NCBI RefSeq assembly: GCF_026015985.1
Contig: NZ_CP110389.1
Span: 930,001 to 994,000 of the forward strand
Length of the DNA stretch: 64,000 nucleotides
Source of the DNA: Rhodopseudomonas sp. P2A-2r
GTDB lineage: Bacteria > Pseudomonadota > Alphaproteobacteria > Rhizobiales > Xanthobacteraceae
Direction of reading: 5' to 3'
In this document: positions 44,980 to 53,268 of the stretch, in pieces
Layout: each line of letters opens with the position of its first letter
Position numbering within the stretch: position 1 is the stretch's first letter
Notes under the pieces: model-generated
The model's database searches: none
Seen by the model: the letters and a program-made list of their open reading frames with translations, nothing else
Told to the model about the DNA's origin: nothing
Made by a program: the position numbers and the translations under genes

Positions 44980-46353
44980 TCAGTACCTGGCAACGACCGG
45001 GGTGTTGAAGTGGTAGTTCAGGCCGGTGCGGAAGATGTGTTCGGTGACGCTGGTGGTAGCGACCGTGGTGTTGACGGTGTTCGAGGTCGAGCCGAGATCG
45101 ACATAGAGATATTCGGCCTTCGAGGTCCAGTTCGGCCCGAACAGGCCGAATAGCTGAAACGGGGTTTCGAGACCCGCGCCCGCGGTCCAGCCGCTCCTTG
45201 TGGTCGAGGCATTGACCGCCTGGACGCCGTCTTCACTGATTTTGGTCTTCACCCCGCCGTAAGCGTAACCGCCGGTGGCGTAGAACAAGGTCGAACCGAC
45301 CGAGTAACCGAGGCGACCGCGAACGGTTCCGAACCACGGCAACTTGGCGTCATAGGCGACGCTGCCGAAGCCAACCACGGTCTTGTTATCGCGCTGGCTG
45401 GAGGCCTGGATGTCGGTTTCCAGACCGTAGACCCAGTTCGCGGCCTGCCAGTTATAACCAAGCTGCACGCCGCCATTGATGCCATCGGGAGCGAGGTTGA
45501 AGACCTCGTTTGCGCCCGGGTCGTCGGGAAGGTCGGCAGGTTTGACAAGGCTGCTGCGATCGCGGCCGGTGCCGGAGCCGACGTTGCCGCCGAGATACCA
45601 GCCGGTCCAGTCGGCTGCGGCGACCGGCACGTAAGCGCTGTTGCCGCCGACGCGATAATTCAGCCCGACGCGAAAGATGTTCTCGCGAACTTCGGTGTTG
45701 AGCGTCTGCGGGCCGAACGCGTAGCTGTTGTTGCCCATGTTCAGGTAGAGATGTTCGATCTTGCCGGTCCAGTTGCCGCCAAGTGCCGCTTCAACACCGC
45801 TGCCGACGACCCAGCCGTTCTGGATCTTGTTGGTCGAGAACACCGTCCCGGCATTATCGAAGCTGATGCTGGTCTTGACGTTGCCGTAAGCATAACCGCC
45901 GGTGACGTAGCTGAGCACGGGACCGGTGGCGCGGCCGATGCGGCCGCGAACCGTACCGAACCAGTCGATCCTCTGATTGTAGGCGGTCGGCAGCAACGGG
46001 CCGCCCAGATTGGTGCGGTCATCGCTCAGGCCAGCGCCTTGGATGTCGGCTTCGAGGCCGAAGACGACCGGGCCGAGCATGGAGCCGGTCTGCCAGTTGT
46101 AGCCGACCTGACCGCCGCCGAGAGCACCTTGCGGTGACAGGTAAATCGACTCGGTCCCCAAAACCCCGGCGTTATGGACAGCACGATCCCGGCCGAGCCC
46201 GATGCCCGCGTTGACGCCCAGATAGAAGCCGCTCCAGTCGTAAACGGCCACCACCGGCGCCTTGTAGTAGGGGGCTTTCGCAGCCATGTCGGCGGCCTGC
46301 GCGCCGGCGGTCAAACCGAGAAGCGTCGCGGTGGCAAGGAAAAGGCGCTTCAT
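44980..46353 (-). CDS. Twin-barrel outer-membrane protein, copy 2
   Basis: Outer-membrane beta-barrel protein of 457 aa from ATG 46353 with signal peptide MKRLFLATATLLGLTAGAQA. Two OMP_b-brl-like barrels of about 210 residues follow in one chain, starting 'YDWSGFYLGVNAGIGLGRDR' and 'ADWTGWYLGGNVGSGTGRDR'. Each has 'GYNWQ', 'GLE.DIQ', 'WFGTVRGR.G', 'TGGYAYG.VKT', 'W..K.E.LY' and an 'FR.GLNY' end; the chain ends 'FNTPVVARY'. Its role is unknown; single-barrel relatives include Omp25/31-type surface proteins of rhizobia and brucellae. It has its own upstream region and terminator. Confidence 0.9.
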   Translation of the reverse strand: MKRLFLATATLLGLTAGAQAADMAAKAPYYKAPVVAVYDWSGFYLGVNAGIGLGRDRAVHNAGVLGTESIYLSPQGALGGGQVGYNWQTGSMLGPVVFGLEADIQGAGLSDDRTNLGGPLLPTAYNQRIDWFGTVRGRIGRATGPVLSYVTGGYAYGNVKTSISFDNAGTVFSTNKIQNGWVVGSGVEAALGGNWTGKIEHLYLNMGNNSYAFGPQTLNTEVRENIFRVGLNYRVGGNSAYVPVAAADWTGWYLGGNVGSGTGRDRSSLVKPADLPDDPGANEVFNLAPDGINGGVQLGYNWQAANWVYGLETDIQASSQRDNKTVVGFGSVAYDAKLPWFGTVRGRLGYSVGSTLFYATGGYAYGGVKTKISEDGVQAVNASTTRSGWTAGAGLETPFQLFGLFGPNWTSKAEYLYVDLGSTSNTVNTTVATTSVTEHIFRTGLNYHFNTPVVARY

Positions 46354-46400
46354 GAGGATTCCAGTTCGGCTGGCCGTCCATGGGGACATATGGATTTTGT

Positions 46401-46420
46401 CCGTAACGCTGAAGTTACGG
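46401..46420. promoter_or_regulatory. Inverted repeat upstream of OMP copy 2
   Basis: Perfect CCGTAAC-GCTGAA-GTTACGG palindrome 48 bases before the start of OMP copy 2, in a locally AT-richer region. It could be an operator or a 5'-UTR hairpin. No equivalent was noticed before copies 1 or 3. Confidence 0.4.
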
Positions 46421-46492
46421 CCTGTGGTAATTGGATAATGCTGCTCTCAGGTTAATTTTGTTCCCGCAAATAGCCGGGCATTTGCCGCAAAG

Positions 46493-46524
46493 CGAAAACC
46501 CCGGCCGCGAGGCCGGGATTTTCG
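46493..46524. terminator. Terminator-like hairpin upstream of OMP copy 2
   Basis: Stem CGAAAACCCCGGCC / GGCCGGGATTTTCG with one mismatch and a GCGA loop, clearly related to the three OMP terminators but not directly downstream of a gene. It looks like a relic of the tandem duplication. Confidence 0.6.
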
Positions 46525-46611
46525 TTTCAGCGTGGCCGTTGGCCGTGGCCGTCAGGCCGCAAGGCCAGGCGCCGTGCTTGCGGGCGAAGCATCAAGAGGC
46601 TGCAAGGGACG

Positions 46612-46648
46612 CCGGATTGCTTCATCGGAAGGACACCTCGCGATGACG
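46612..46648. repeat. Degenerate half-copy of palindromic repeat family B
   Basis: CCGGATTGCTTCATCG...CCTCGCGATGACG resembles the right half of the complete family B repeat at 49721-49814 (GGATTGCTTCGTCGC...CCTCGCAATGACG). It sits between the hairpin at 46493 and the OMP copy 3 terminator; with the hairpins it fills the 374-base gap 46354-46727. Confidence 0.55.
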
Positions 46649-46676
46649 GCGGAAGGGCCTGAGCACTCTGCAAACA

Positions 46677-46704
46677 AAAACCCCGGCCGCGACGCCGGGG
46701 TTTT
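46677..46704 (-). terminator. Rho-independent terminator of OMP copy 3
   Basis: CCCCGGC / GCCGGGG stem extended by A4/T4, loop CGCGAC (one base change from the copies at 43427 and 44929), with T-rich minus-strand 3' side. Confidence 0.92.
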
Positions 46705-46727
46705 GAAGTTTCGGGAGTTTGCCGGGA

Positions 46728-48107
46728 TCAGTACCTGGCAACGACCGGGGTGTTGAAGTGGTAGTTCAGGCCGGTGCGGAAGATGTGCTCCTTGACCGAG
46801 GTGGACGAGGTGAGCGCAGCCGCTCCGACACCGGGAACAGTTCCGACGAAGGCGTTCGAGCTGGAACCCAGATCGACATAGAGGTATTCGGTCTTCGAGG
46901 TCCAGTTCGGCCCGAACAGGCCGAGCAGCTTGAACGGGGTCTCGATGCCGCCGCCGACTGCGTAGCCATCCCCAGTCTTGGAGAAGCTGGCAATCTGGAC
47001 GCCGCCAGCGTTGATCTTGGTCTTTACGCTGCCGTAAGCGTAACCGCCGGTGGCGTAGAACAGGGTCTGACCGACCGAGTAGCCGAGGCGACCGCGAACG
47101 GTACCGAACCAGGGAAGCTTCTGGTCATAGGCGACGCCGCCCAGAGCGACCGTGGTCTTGTTGTCCTTCTGGCTGGAGCCCTGGATGTCGGCTTCGATGC
47201 CGTAAACCCAGTTGCCGGCCTGCCAGTTGTAGCCGGCCTGCACGCCGCCAACGACGCCGTCGGGAACCAGGTTGAAGGACTCAACCCCGGGGGCGCCGGC
47301 AAGCGTGCTGCGATTGCGGCCGATACCGGATCCGACGTTGCCGCCGAGATACCAGCCGGTCCAGTTCGCCGCCACCGGGGCGGTGTAGCCGGCATTGGTG
47401 CCGCCGATGCGGTAGTTCAGGCCGACGCGGAACAGGCTTTCGCGGAATTCGCTGGCGTAGACCTGGCCGGCGAACGCATCGCTCTTGTTGCCGAGGTTCA
47501 GGTAGAGATATTCGATCTTGCCGGTCCAGTTGCCGCCGAGCGCGGCTTCAACGCCGGAGCCGACGGTCCAGCCGCCCTGCGTGCGGTTGTTGGTGAACGC
47601 GGTCGCGCCGCCTTCGGTGATCGTGGTCTTGACGTTGCCATAGGCGTAACCGCCGGTGAAGTAGCTCAACACCGGACCGGTCGCGAGACCGACGCGGCCG
47701 CGAACCGTGCCGAACCAGTCGTTCTTGGTGTTGTAGGTGGTCAGCGTCCCGCCGATCAGCCCGCCGCCAACGGCAGGATAACCGTCCGAGAGGCCGGCGC
47801 CCTGGATGTCGGCTTCGATGCCGTACACGATCGGGCCGAGCAGCGAATCAGCCTGCCAGTTGTAGCCGATCTGACCGCCGCCGAAGCCGCCGTTCGGGGC
47901 CTGGTACAGCGAATCGCCGGTGAAGCTGTGTCCGGTGCGGTCGCGGGCAGTGCCGACACCGGCGTTCACGCCGATGTAGAAGCCGGTCCAGTTGTAGACC
48001 GAAACGAGCGGCGCCTTGTAATAGGGGGCCTTGGCGGCCATGTCGGCGGCCTGCGCACTTACAGCGGTTCCGAGGAGCGCGGCGCTGGCAAGAAGGATAC
48101 GTTTCAT
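46728..48107 (-). CDS. Twin-barrel outer-membrane protein, copy 3
   Basis: Complete member of the array: 459 aa with signal peptide MKRILLASAALLGTAVSAQA, then 'ADMAAKAPYYKAP' and two barrels starting 'YNWTGFYIGVNAGVGTARDR' and 'ANWTGWYLGGNVGSGIGRNR'. Repeated internal blocks are the same as in copy 2, and the last 16 residues (FRTGLNYHFNTPVVAR plus Tyr) are identical. DNA identity with copy 2 is near complete from the terminator through the final 30 codons and drops upstream, which suggests gene conversion or selection at the 3' end. No enzyme motif. Confidence 0.9.
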   Translation of the reverse strand: MKRILLASAALLGTAVSAQAADMAAKAPYYKAPLVSVYNWTGFYIGVNAGVGTARDRTGHSFTGDSLYQAPNGGFGGGQIGYNWQADSLLGPIVYGIEADIQGAGLSDGYPAVGGGLIGGTLTTYNTKNDWFGTVRGRVGLATGPVLSYFTGGYAYGNVKTTITEGGATAFTNNRTQGGWTVGSGVEAALGGNWTGKIEYLYLNLGNKSDAFAGQVYASEFRESLFRVGLNYRIGGTNAGYTAPVAANWTGWYLGGNVGSGIGRNRSTLAGAPGVESFNLVPDGVVGGVQAGYNWQAGNWVYGIEADIQGSSQKDNKTTVALGGVAYDQKLPWFGTVRGRLGYSVGQTLFYATGGYAYGSVKTKINAGGVQIASFSKTGDGYAVGGGIETPFKLLGLFGPNWTSKTEYLYVDLGSSSNAFVGTVPGVGAAALTSSTSVKEHIFRTGLNYHFNTPVVARY

Positions 48108-48474
48108 TAGAGACCCCGATTAATTTGAAGTCCGAAAATACTGGAGATCCCCCGGATTGTCTGTGCCCAGGCCGCCACAGTGCCTTGAAATGCAACCTGG
48201 CCTCGCCGGAATGACGTTAAAGTTGGGCTGCCCGGCCGCCGCCACCCCCCGGATATGGCCGATGGCGCATTGCCGGACGGCGGCGCCGCGCAAGGCAGGC
48301 GCGCCGCATTGATTCGCGGCGATTGGGAACTCCGGAAAATCCCAGCCTGTCAGGGCACTTGCCATCCAAACCGGCCCCGCACAGGATGACCGCAGGCCGT
48401 CAAAGCGTCGAACGGACGCACGGCTCAAGAAAATGGCCCGCACAAGCGGAGCCGGGCATCAGGGAGAAAACCAC
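48108..48474. other. Divergent intergenic region, no gene seen
   Basis: The 367 bases between OMP copy 3 and the binding-protein gene must hold both divergent promoters. No open frame with a ribosome site, tRNA or strong hairpin was found; only a GC-rich stretch around 48240-48300. Confidence 0.6.
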
Positions 48475-49704
48475 ATGGCTGCGCGTCACATCTGCGTCAT
48501 ACGGTCAGCGGCTGTCGCCGCCATCGCGACAACCCTGGCAGCAACGGCGCCCGGGGCGCTTGCCGCCGACAAGAAATACGATCCCGGCGCCACCGACACC
48601 GAAATCAAGATCGGTCAGACCATCCCGCATAGCGGCCCCGGCTCGCTCTATGGCGTGCTCGGCCGTGTCGGCGAAGCCTATTTCCAGCAGCTCAACGAAA
48701 GCGGTGGCATCAACGGCCGCAAGATCAAGTTCCTGACCATGGACGATTCCTACAGCGCGCCCAAGGCGGTGGAGGCAACGCGCCGGCTGGTCGAGCAGGA
48801 TGAGGTGCTGGCGCTGTACGGTTCGCTGGGCACCGCGCCGCAGACCGCCGTGCACAAATATCTCAACAGCAAGGGCGTGCCGCAATTGCTGCTGAACACC
48901 GGGGCCTCGAAGTGGAACGACCCGAAGAACAACAAATGGACCATGGCCGGGCTGCCGCTGTATCCGACCGAGGCGCAAATTCTGGCGAAATACGTTCTCA
49001 GCGTGAAGCCCAACGCCAAGGTCGCCATTCTCTACCAGAACGACGATTTCGGCCGCGATTTTCTCGCGCCGTTCAAGAAGGTGCTGGCAGAGGCCGGTGG
49101 CAAGGCGTCGGTGATCGCGGAGCAAAGCTACGATCTCACCGAGCCCACGGTGGATTCGCAGCTGATCAACCTGTCGAAGTCCGGCGCCGACGTCTTTTAT
49201 AACATCACCACTGGCAAGGCGACGTCGCAGTCGATCCGCAAGGTGGTCGAACTCGGCTGGAAGCCACTGCAATTGCTGTCGGCGGGCTCGACGGGGCGTT
49301 CGATCCTCGACGCCGCAGGTCTGGACAACGCCAAGGGCATCGTTTCGATCGCCTATGGCAAGGACATCGGCGCGCCGCGCTACGCCAAGGATCCCGACGT
49401 CATGGCGTTCGAAGCGCTGCGGGCCAAATATCTGCCGAACATCGCCGCGGACAATTCCATCGCGTTCTTCGGCTATGGCCAGGCGGTGTCCATGGCCGAG
49501 ATCCTGCGCCGCTGCGGCGACGAACTGACCCGCGAAAACGTGCTGAAGCAGGCCATCGGCCTCAACGGTTTTCGTGCGCCGCAGATGCTGCAGGGCGTCA
49601 GCTACAGCTACACCGCCACCGACTATGCGCCGATGAAAACTCTGTTCACCCAGCAGTTCGACGGCAAGGACTGGGTGCTGTCGGACAAGCCGGTCACGGA
49701 ATAG
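48475..49704 (+). CDS. Branched-chain-amino-acid-type ABC substrate-binding protein
   Basis: Periplasmic Leu/Ile/Val-type binding protein (409 aa). ATG 48475 is preceded by AGGGAG and starts a signal peptide ('ICVIRSAAVAAIATTLAATAPGALA'). The fold is clear: 'IKIGQTIPHSGPGSLYGVLGRVGEAYFQQLNESGGINGRKI', 'APKAVEATRRLVEQDEVLALYGSLGTAPQTAV', 'AILYQNDDFGRDFLAPFKKVL' and 'GYGQAVSMAEILRRCGDELTRENVL'. Many such proteins in this group bind aromatic or amide compounds rather than Leu. No permease or ATPase genes are adjacent. Confidence 0.92.
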   Translation: MAARHICVIRSAAVAAIATTLAATAPGALAADKKYDPGATDTEIKIGQTIPHSGPGSLYGVLGRVGEAYFQQLNESGGINGRKIKFLTMDDSYSAPKAVEATRRLVEQDEVLALYGSLGTAPQTAVHKYLNSKGVPQLLLNTGASKWNDPKNNKWTMAGLPLYPTEAQILAKYVLSVKPNAKVAILYQNDDFGRDFLAPFKKVLAEAGGKASVIAEQSYDLTEPTVDSQLINLSKSGADVFYNITTGKATSQSIRKVVELGWKPLQLLSAGSTGRSILDAAGLDNAKGIVSIAYGKDIGAPRYAKDPDVMAFEALRAKYLPNIAADNSIAFFGYGQAVSMAEILRRCGDELTRENVLKQAIGLNGFRAPQMLQGVSYSYTATDYAPMKTLFTQQFDGKDWVLSDKPVTE

Positions 49705-49720
49705 CGGGACGCCTCACGAC

Positions 49721-49814
49721 GTCATTGCGAGCCTCCGGGTCCGGCTCCGCGAAGCAATCCAGCAAGCCACAGGCAAGACTGGATTGCTTCGTCGCAAGGG
49801 CGCCTCGCAATGAC
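49721..49814. repeat. Palindromic intergenic repeat, family B
   Basis: Inverted ends GTCATTGCGAG / CCTCGCAATGAC with inner arms GCGAAGCAATCCAG / CTGGATTGCTTCGTC. This type is common between genes in Bradyrhizobium-like genomes. It lies between the binding-protein gene and the helicase gene. Confidence 0.85.
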
Positions 49815-49839
49815 GGGCGTGAATGCCTAGCTTCTCCCT

Positions 49840-52462
49840 GTGCCTCCGCGAAAACCCGTTCCGCCGCCTGAACTGCCCGAGATATTCACGCGCTGGTTCG
49901 CCGCGCGCGGCTGGTCGCCGCGCGCGCACCAGCTGGAACTGCTTGCCAAGGCCCGCGCCAATCGCTCGGCCCTGCTGATCGCTCCCACCGGCGCCGGCAA
50001 GACGCTGGCCGGATTTCTGCCGACGCTGGTGGAGTTGAGTGGGGATGAAGAAAAAGCGCTGTCGCTCCCTCTCCCCCGCCTTGCGAAGCTTCGCTTCGCT
50101 TGGGGGAGGGGAAAGAAAGATCCCTCGTCTCCACCGGCAACGGCGTGCAGCGCACCGGCGGCCTGCACACGCTGTACATCTCGCCGTTGAAAGCGCTGGC
50201 CGTCGATATTGCGCGCAATCTGGAAGCGCCGATCGCCGAGATCGGGCTGCCCATCAAGGTCGAGACCCGCACCGGCGACACACCGGTGTCGCGCCGCGCC
50301 CGGCAGCGCCGCTATCCGCCGGACATCTTGCTCACCACGCCGGAACAGCTGGCGCTGCTGCTGTCGTCCGACGATGCGCCGTTTCTGTTCGGCTCGCTGA
50401 AGCGCATCGTGCTCGACGAGCTGCATGCGCTGGTGACCTCGAAGCGCGGCGACCTCTTGTCGCTTGGGCTGGCGAGATTGTGGCAGCTGGCGCCTGATAT
50501 CCGCGCCATCGGCCTGTCTGCCACGGTGGCCGAGCCGGAATCGCTGGCGCGGTTTCTGGTGCCGCAGCCGGTGGGTGCCATAGCCGCGGCCGATATCGTG
50601 GTCGCCGGCGGCGCTGCCGCACCCATCGTGGAGATGCTCGACACCAAAGAGCGGTTGCCGTGGGCCGGCCATTCGGCGCGCCATGCGCTCAATGAAATTT
50701 ACGACCTGATCAAGGGCAACAAGACCACGCTGGTGTTCGTCAACACCCGCAGCCAGGCCGAGATGCTGTTCCAGGAACTCTGGCGCATGAACGACGACAA
50801 CCTGGCCATCGCCCTGCATCACGGCTCGCTGGATGTGGCGCAGCGCCGCAAGGTCGAGGACGCCATGGCCGCCGGCCGATTGCAGGGCGTGGTCTGTACC
50901 TCGTCGCTCGATCTCGGCGTCGACTGGGGCGACGTCGATCTGGTGATCAATGTCGGCGCGCCCAAGGGCGCGTCGCGGCTGATGCAGCGCATCGGCCGTG
51001 CCAACCACCGCCTCAACGAGGCCTCGCGCGCGGTGCTGGTGCCGGCCAACCGCTTTGAGGTGCTGGAATGTGCCGTGGCCATCGATGCTGTGGCGGAGAA
51101 CGCGCAGGACACGCCGCCGTTGCGCACCGGCGCGCTCGACGTGCTGGCGCAGCACATCCTCGGCTGCGCCTGCGGCAAGCCTTTCCTGGCCGACGAACTC
51201 TACGACGAGATGCTGTCCGCCGCGCCCTATGCCGAGCTCAGCCGCGTCGATTTCGACGACACCCTCGATTTCGTGGCCTCCGGCGGCTACGCGCTGAAGA
51301 CTTGCGAGCGCTTCGCGCGCATCAAGCAGGACAAGGCGGGATACTGGCGCGTCACCAATCCCAAGGTGCGGCAGATGTACCGCATGAATGTCGGCACCAT
51401 CGTCGAGGATACCATGCTGAAGGTGCGGCTGGTGCGCGGCGGCCGCGGCGGCGACCAGGAAAAAGCAAGGGATCCACCGGCATGATCGCGCGCGGCGGTC
51501 GCATGCTCGGCCAGATCGAGGAGTACTTCATCGAGAACCTGGTGGTCGGCGACACCTTCGTGTTTGGCGGCGAGGTGGTGCGCTACGAAGCGCTGATGGA
51601 AGATCAGGTCTATGTGTCGCGCGCCCACGACAAGGACGCACGGGTGCCGTCCTATATGGGCGGCAAGTTTCCGCTCTCCACCTATCTCGCCGAACGGGTG
51701 CGCAATCTGCTGGCCGACAAGCGCGCATGGAGCACGCTCCCCGACCAGGTGCGCGACTGGCTGTCGCTGCAGGCCGATCTGTCACTGGTGCCTGGTGCGC
51801 GCGAGCTGATCGTCGAGACGTTTCCGCGCGCCAATAAGAATTACCTGGTGTGCTATCCGTTCGAGGGCCGTCTCGCGCATCAGACGCTGGGCATGTTGCT
51901 GACGCGCCGGCTGGAGCGCGGCGGTGCCCGGCCGCTCGGCTTCGTCGCCAATGAATATGCGCTGGCGGTGTGGAGTCTCGGCGACATGTCGCACATGATC
52001 CGCCACGGCACGCTCGATCTCGACGCGCTGTTCGATCCCGACATGCTGGGTGACGACCTCGAGGCATGGCTGGCGGAATCCGCACTGATGAAGCGCACCT
52101 TCCGCACTTGCGCGGTGATCTCCGGCCTGGTACCGCGGCGCTTTACCGGCGAGGAAAAGAGCAAGCGCCAGGTGCTGTTCTCGACCGACCTGATCTACGA
52201 CGTGCTGCGCAAGCACCAGCCCGATCACGTGCTGCTGCGCGCCGCCCGCGCCGACGCCGCCACCGGCCTGCTCGATATCCGTCGCCTCAGCGACGCGCTG
52301 ACGCGAATCAAGGGCAGCATCATTCACCGGGAACTCGACCGGGTGTCGCCGCTGGCGGTGCCGGTGATGCTGGAAATCGGCCGCGAACCGGTGTACGGCG
52401 AAGCGTCAGACGAGTTGCTGGCGGAAGCCGCCGAGGAGCTTGTCAGGGAAGCCACGTCGTAG
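49840..52462 (+). pseudogene. Ligase-associated Lhr-type DEXH-box DNA helicase, two frameshifts
   Basis: ATP-dependent 3'-5' DNA helicase of the Lhr-Core family, about 870 aa if joined. Segment one (GTG 49840) has 'RAHQLELLAKA' (Q-motif-like) and Walker A 'IAPTGAGKT'. Segment two has 'LYISPLKALAVDIARNL', 'TRTGDT', 'LLTTPEQLALLL', DEXH box 'IVLDELHAL', 'LSATVAEPE', 'LVFVNTRSQAE', 'LHHGSLD' and 'MQRIGRANHR'. Segment three (from about 51465) has 'GRMLGQIEEYFIENLVVGDTFVFGGEVVRYE' and the Lhr C-terminal domain. The first break is within or near a family A palindrome (50071-50113); the second is at A5 (51460-51464). Each needs one added base. It pairs with the phosphoesterase gene downstream. Confidence 0.9.
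50071..50113. repeat. Family A palindrome inside the helicase gene
   Basis: CCTCTCCCCC and GGGGGAGGGG arms around a GCGAAGCTTCGC core, the same type as 6748-6793 and 15972-16016, but here within coding sequence between Walker A and motif Ia of the helicase. In its reading frame it would add about 20-30 residues (LSLPLPRLAKLRFAWGRG) that do not resemble the family. Confidence 0.75.
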
Positions 52463-52469
52463 CGATCGG

Positions 52470-52551
52470 TAGCCCGGATGGAGCGAAGCGCAATCCGGGG
52501 CTGTGGAGCTGAAACGAGGGTCCCGGATTGCGCTACGCTCCATCCGGGCTA
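52470..52551. repeat. Long near-perfect inverted repeat, family C
   Basis: 30-base arms beginning TAGCCCGGATGGAGCGAAGC and mirrored at 52522-52551 with one mismatch, around a loop of about 22 bases. It lies between the helicase stop and the phosphoesterase ATG (52561) and would form a very stable hairpin in the shared transcript. Confidence 0.88.
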
Positions 52552-52560
52552 CAAAAGAGC

Positions 52561-53253
52561 ATGCACCGCGAATCGACCCTCACAGATATCAACGCCGTCA
52601 CCCTCGCCGGCGTCACGCTCCATGCCGATCTGTCCGGCGCGTTGTACTGGGAAGAGCAGCGCCTGCTGGCGGTCTCCGACCTGCATCTGGAGAAGGGCTC
52701 CAGCTTCGCCATGCGCGGCACGCTGCTGCCGCCCTACGATACCATTGCCACTTTGGGCCGGCTCGGCGCGGTGATCGCGCGACACGATCCGTGCACAGTG
52801 ATTGCGCTCGGCGATTCCTTCCATGATCGCAATGCCCATGAGCGGCTGTCGCAGCCGAACCGCGATGTCCTCAGTGCGCTGCAATTGCGCCGCGACTGGA
52901 TCTGGATTTCCGGCAATCACGATCCCGCTTTGCCGTCCAATCTCGGCGGCGTGGTGGCGCAGGACGTCGCCATCGGCCCCATCGTGTTCCGCCACGAGCC
53001 GACCGGTGCTGCGGGCGAGATCGCCGGCCATCTGCATCCCAAGGCACGGGTGTCGACCCGCGGGCGTTCCATGGAGCGGCGCTGCTTTGCCAGCGATGGC
53101 GCGCGCGCCATCATGCCGGCCTTCGGCGCCTATACCGGCGGCCTGAACATCCGCGCTGCCGCCTTTGCGCGGATCTTCCAGACACTCGGCTTTGTCGCCC
53201 ATGTGCTGGGCGACCGCCGGTTGCACGCCATTGCGGCGTCGCGCTGCCATTAA
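52561..53253 (+). CDS. pdeM: Ligase-associated DNA metallophosphoesterase (MPE/PdeM)
   Basis: Calcineurin-like nuclease (230 aa) of the cassette; the Pseudomonas putida homologue MPE is a Mn-dependent single-strand DNA endonuclease. Metal motifs are complete: 'AVSDLHLEKG' (DxH), 'IALGDSFHD' (GDxxHD), 'WISGNHDPALP' (GNHD), 'VFRHEP' and 'AGHLHPKAR' (GHxH). The ATG at 52561 lies just after a long inverted repeat. It follows the helicase gene on the same strand; the partner ligase and exonuclease are 10 kb away on the other strand. Confidence 0.93.
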   Translation: MHRESTLTDINAVTLAGVTLHADLSGALYWEEQRLLAVSDLHLEKGSSFAMRGTLLPPYDTIATLGRLGAVIARHDPCTVIALGDSFHDRNAHERLSQPNRDVLSALQLRRDWIWISGNHDPALPSNLGGVVAQDVAIGPIVFRHEPTGAAGEIAGHLHPKARVSTRGRSMERRCFASDGARAIMPAFGAYTGGLNIRAAAFARIFQTLGFVAHVLGDRRLHAIAASRCH

Positions 53254-53268
53254 GGCCGCGCGAACGAA

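Noticed and set aside
43427..46704. Recurring hairpins at 43.4, 44.9, 46.5 and 46.7 kb considered as a CRISPR array
   Set aside because: Spacing is over 1 kb with genes between; they are terminators of paralogous genes.
46719..48110. Plus-strand frame of 463 codons opposite OMP copy 3
   Set aside because: Mirror of the repetitive OMP sequence (similar frames occur opposite copies 1 and 2); no ribosome site or domain.
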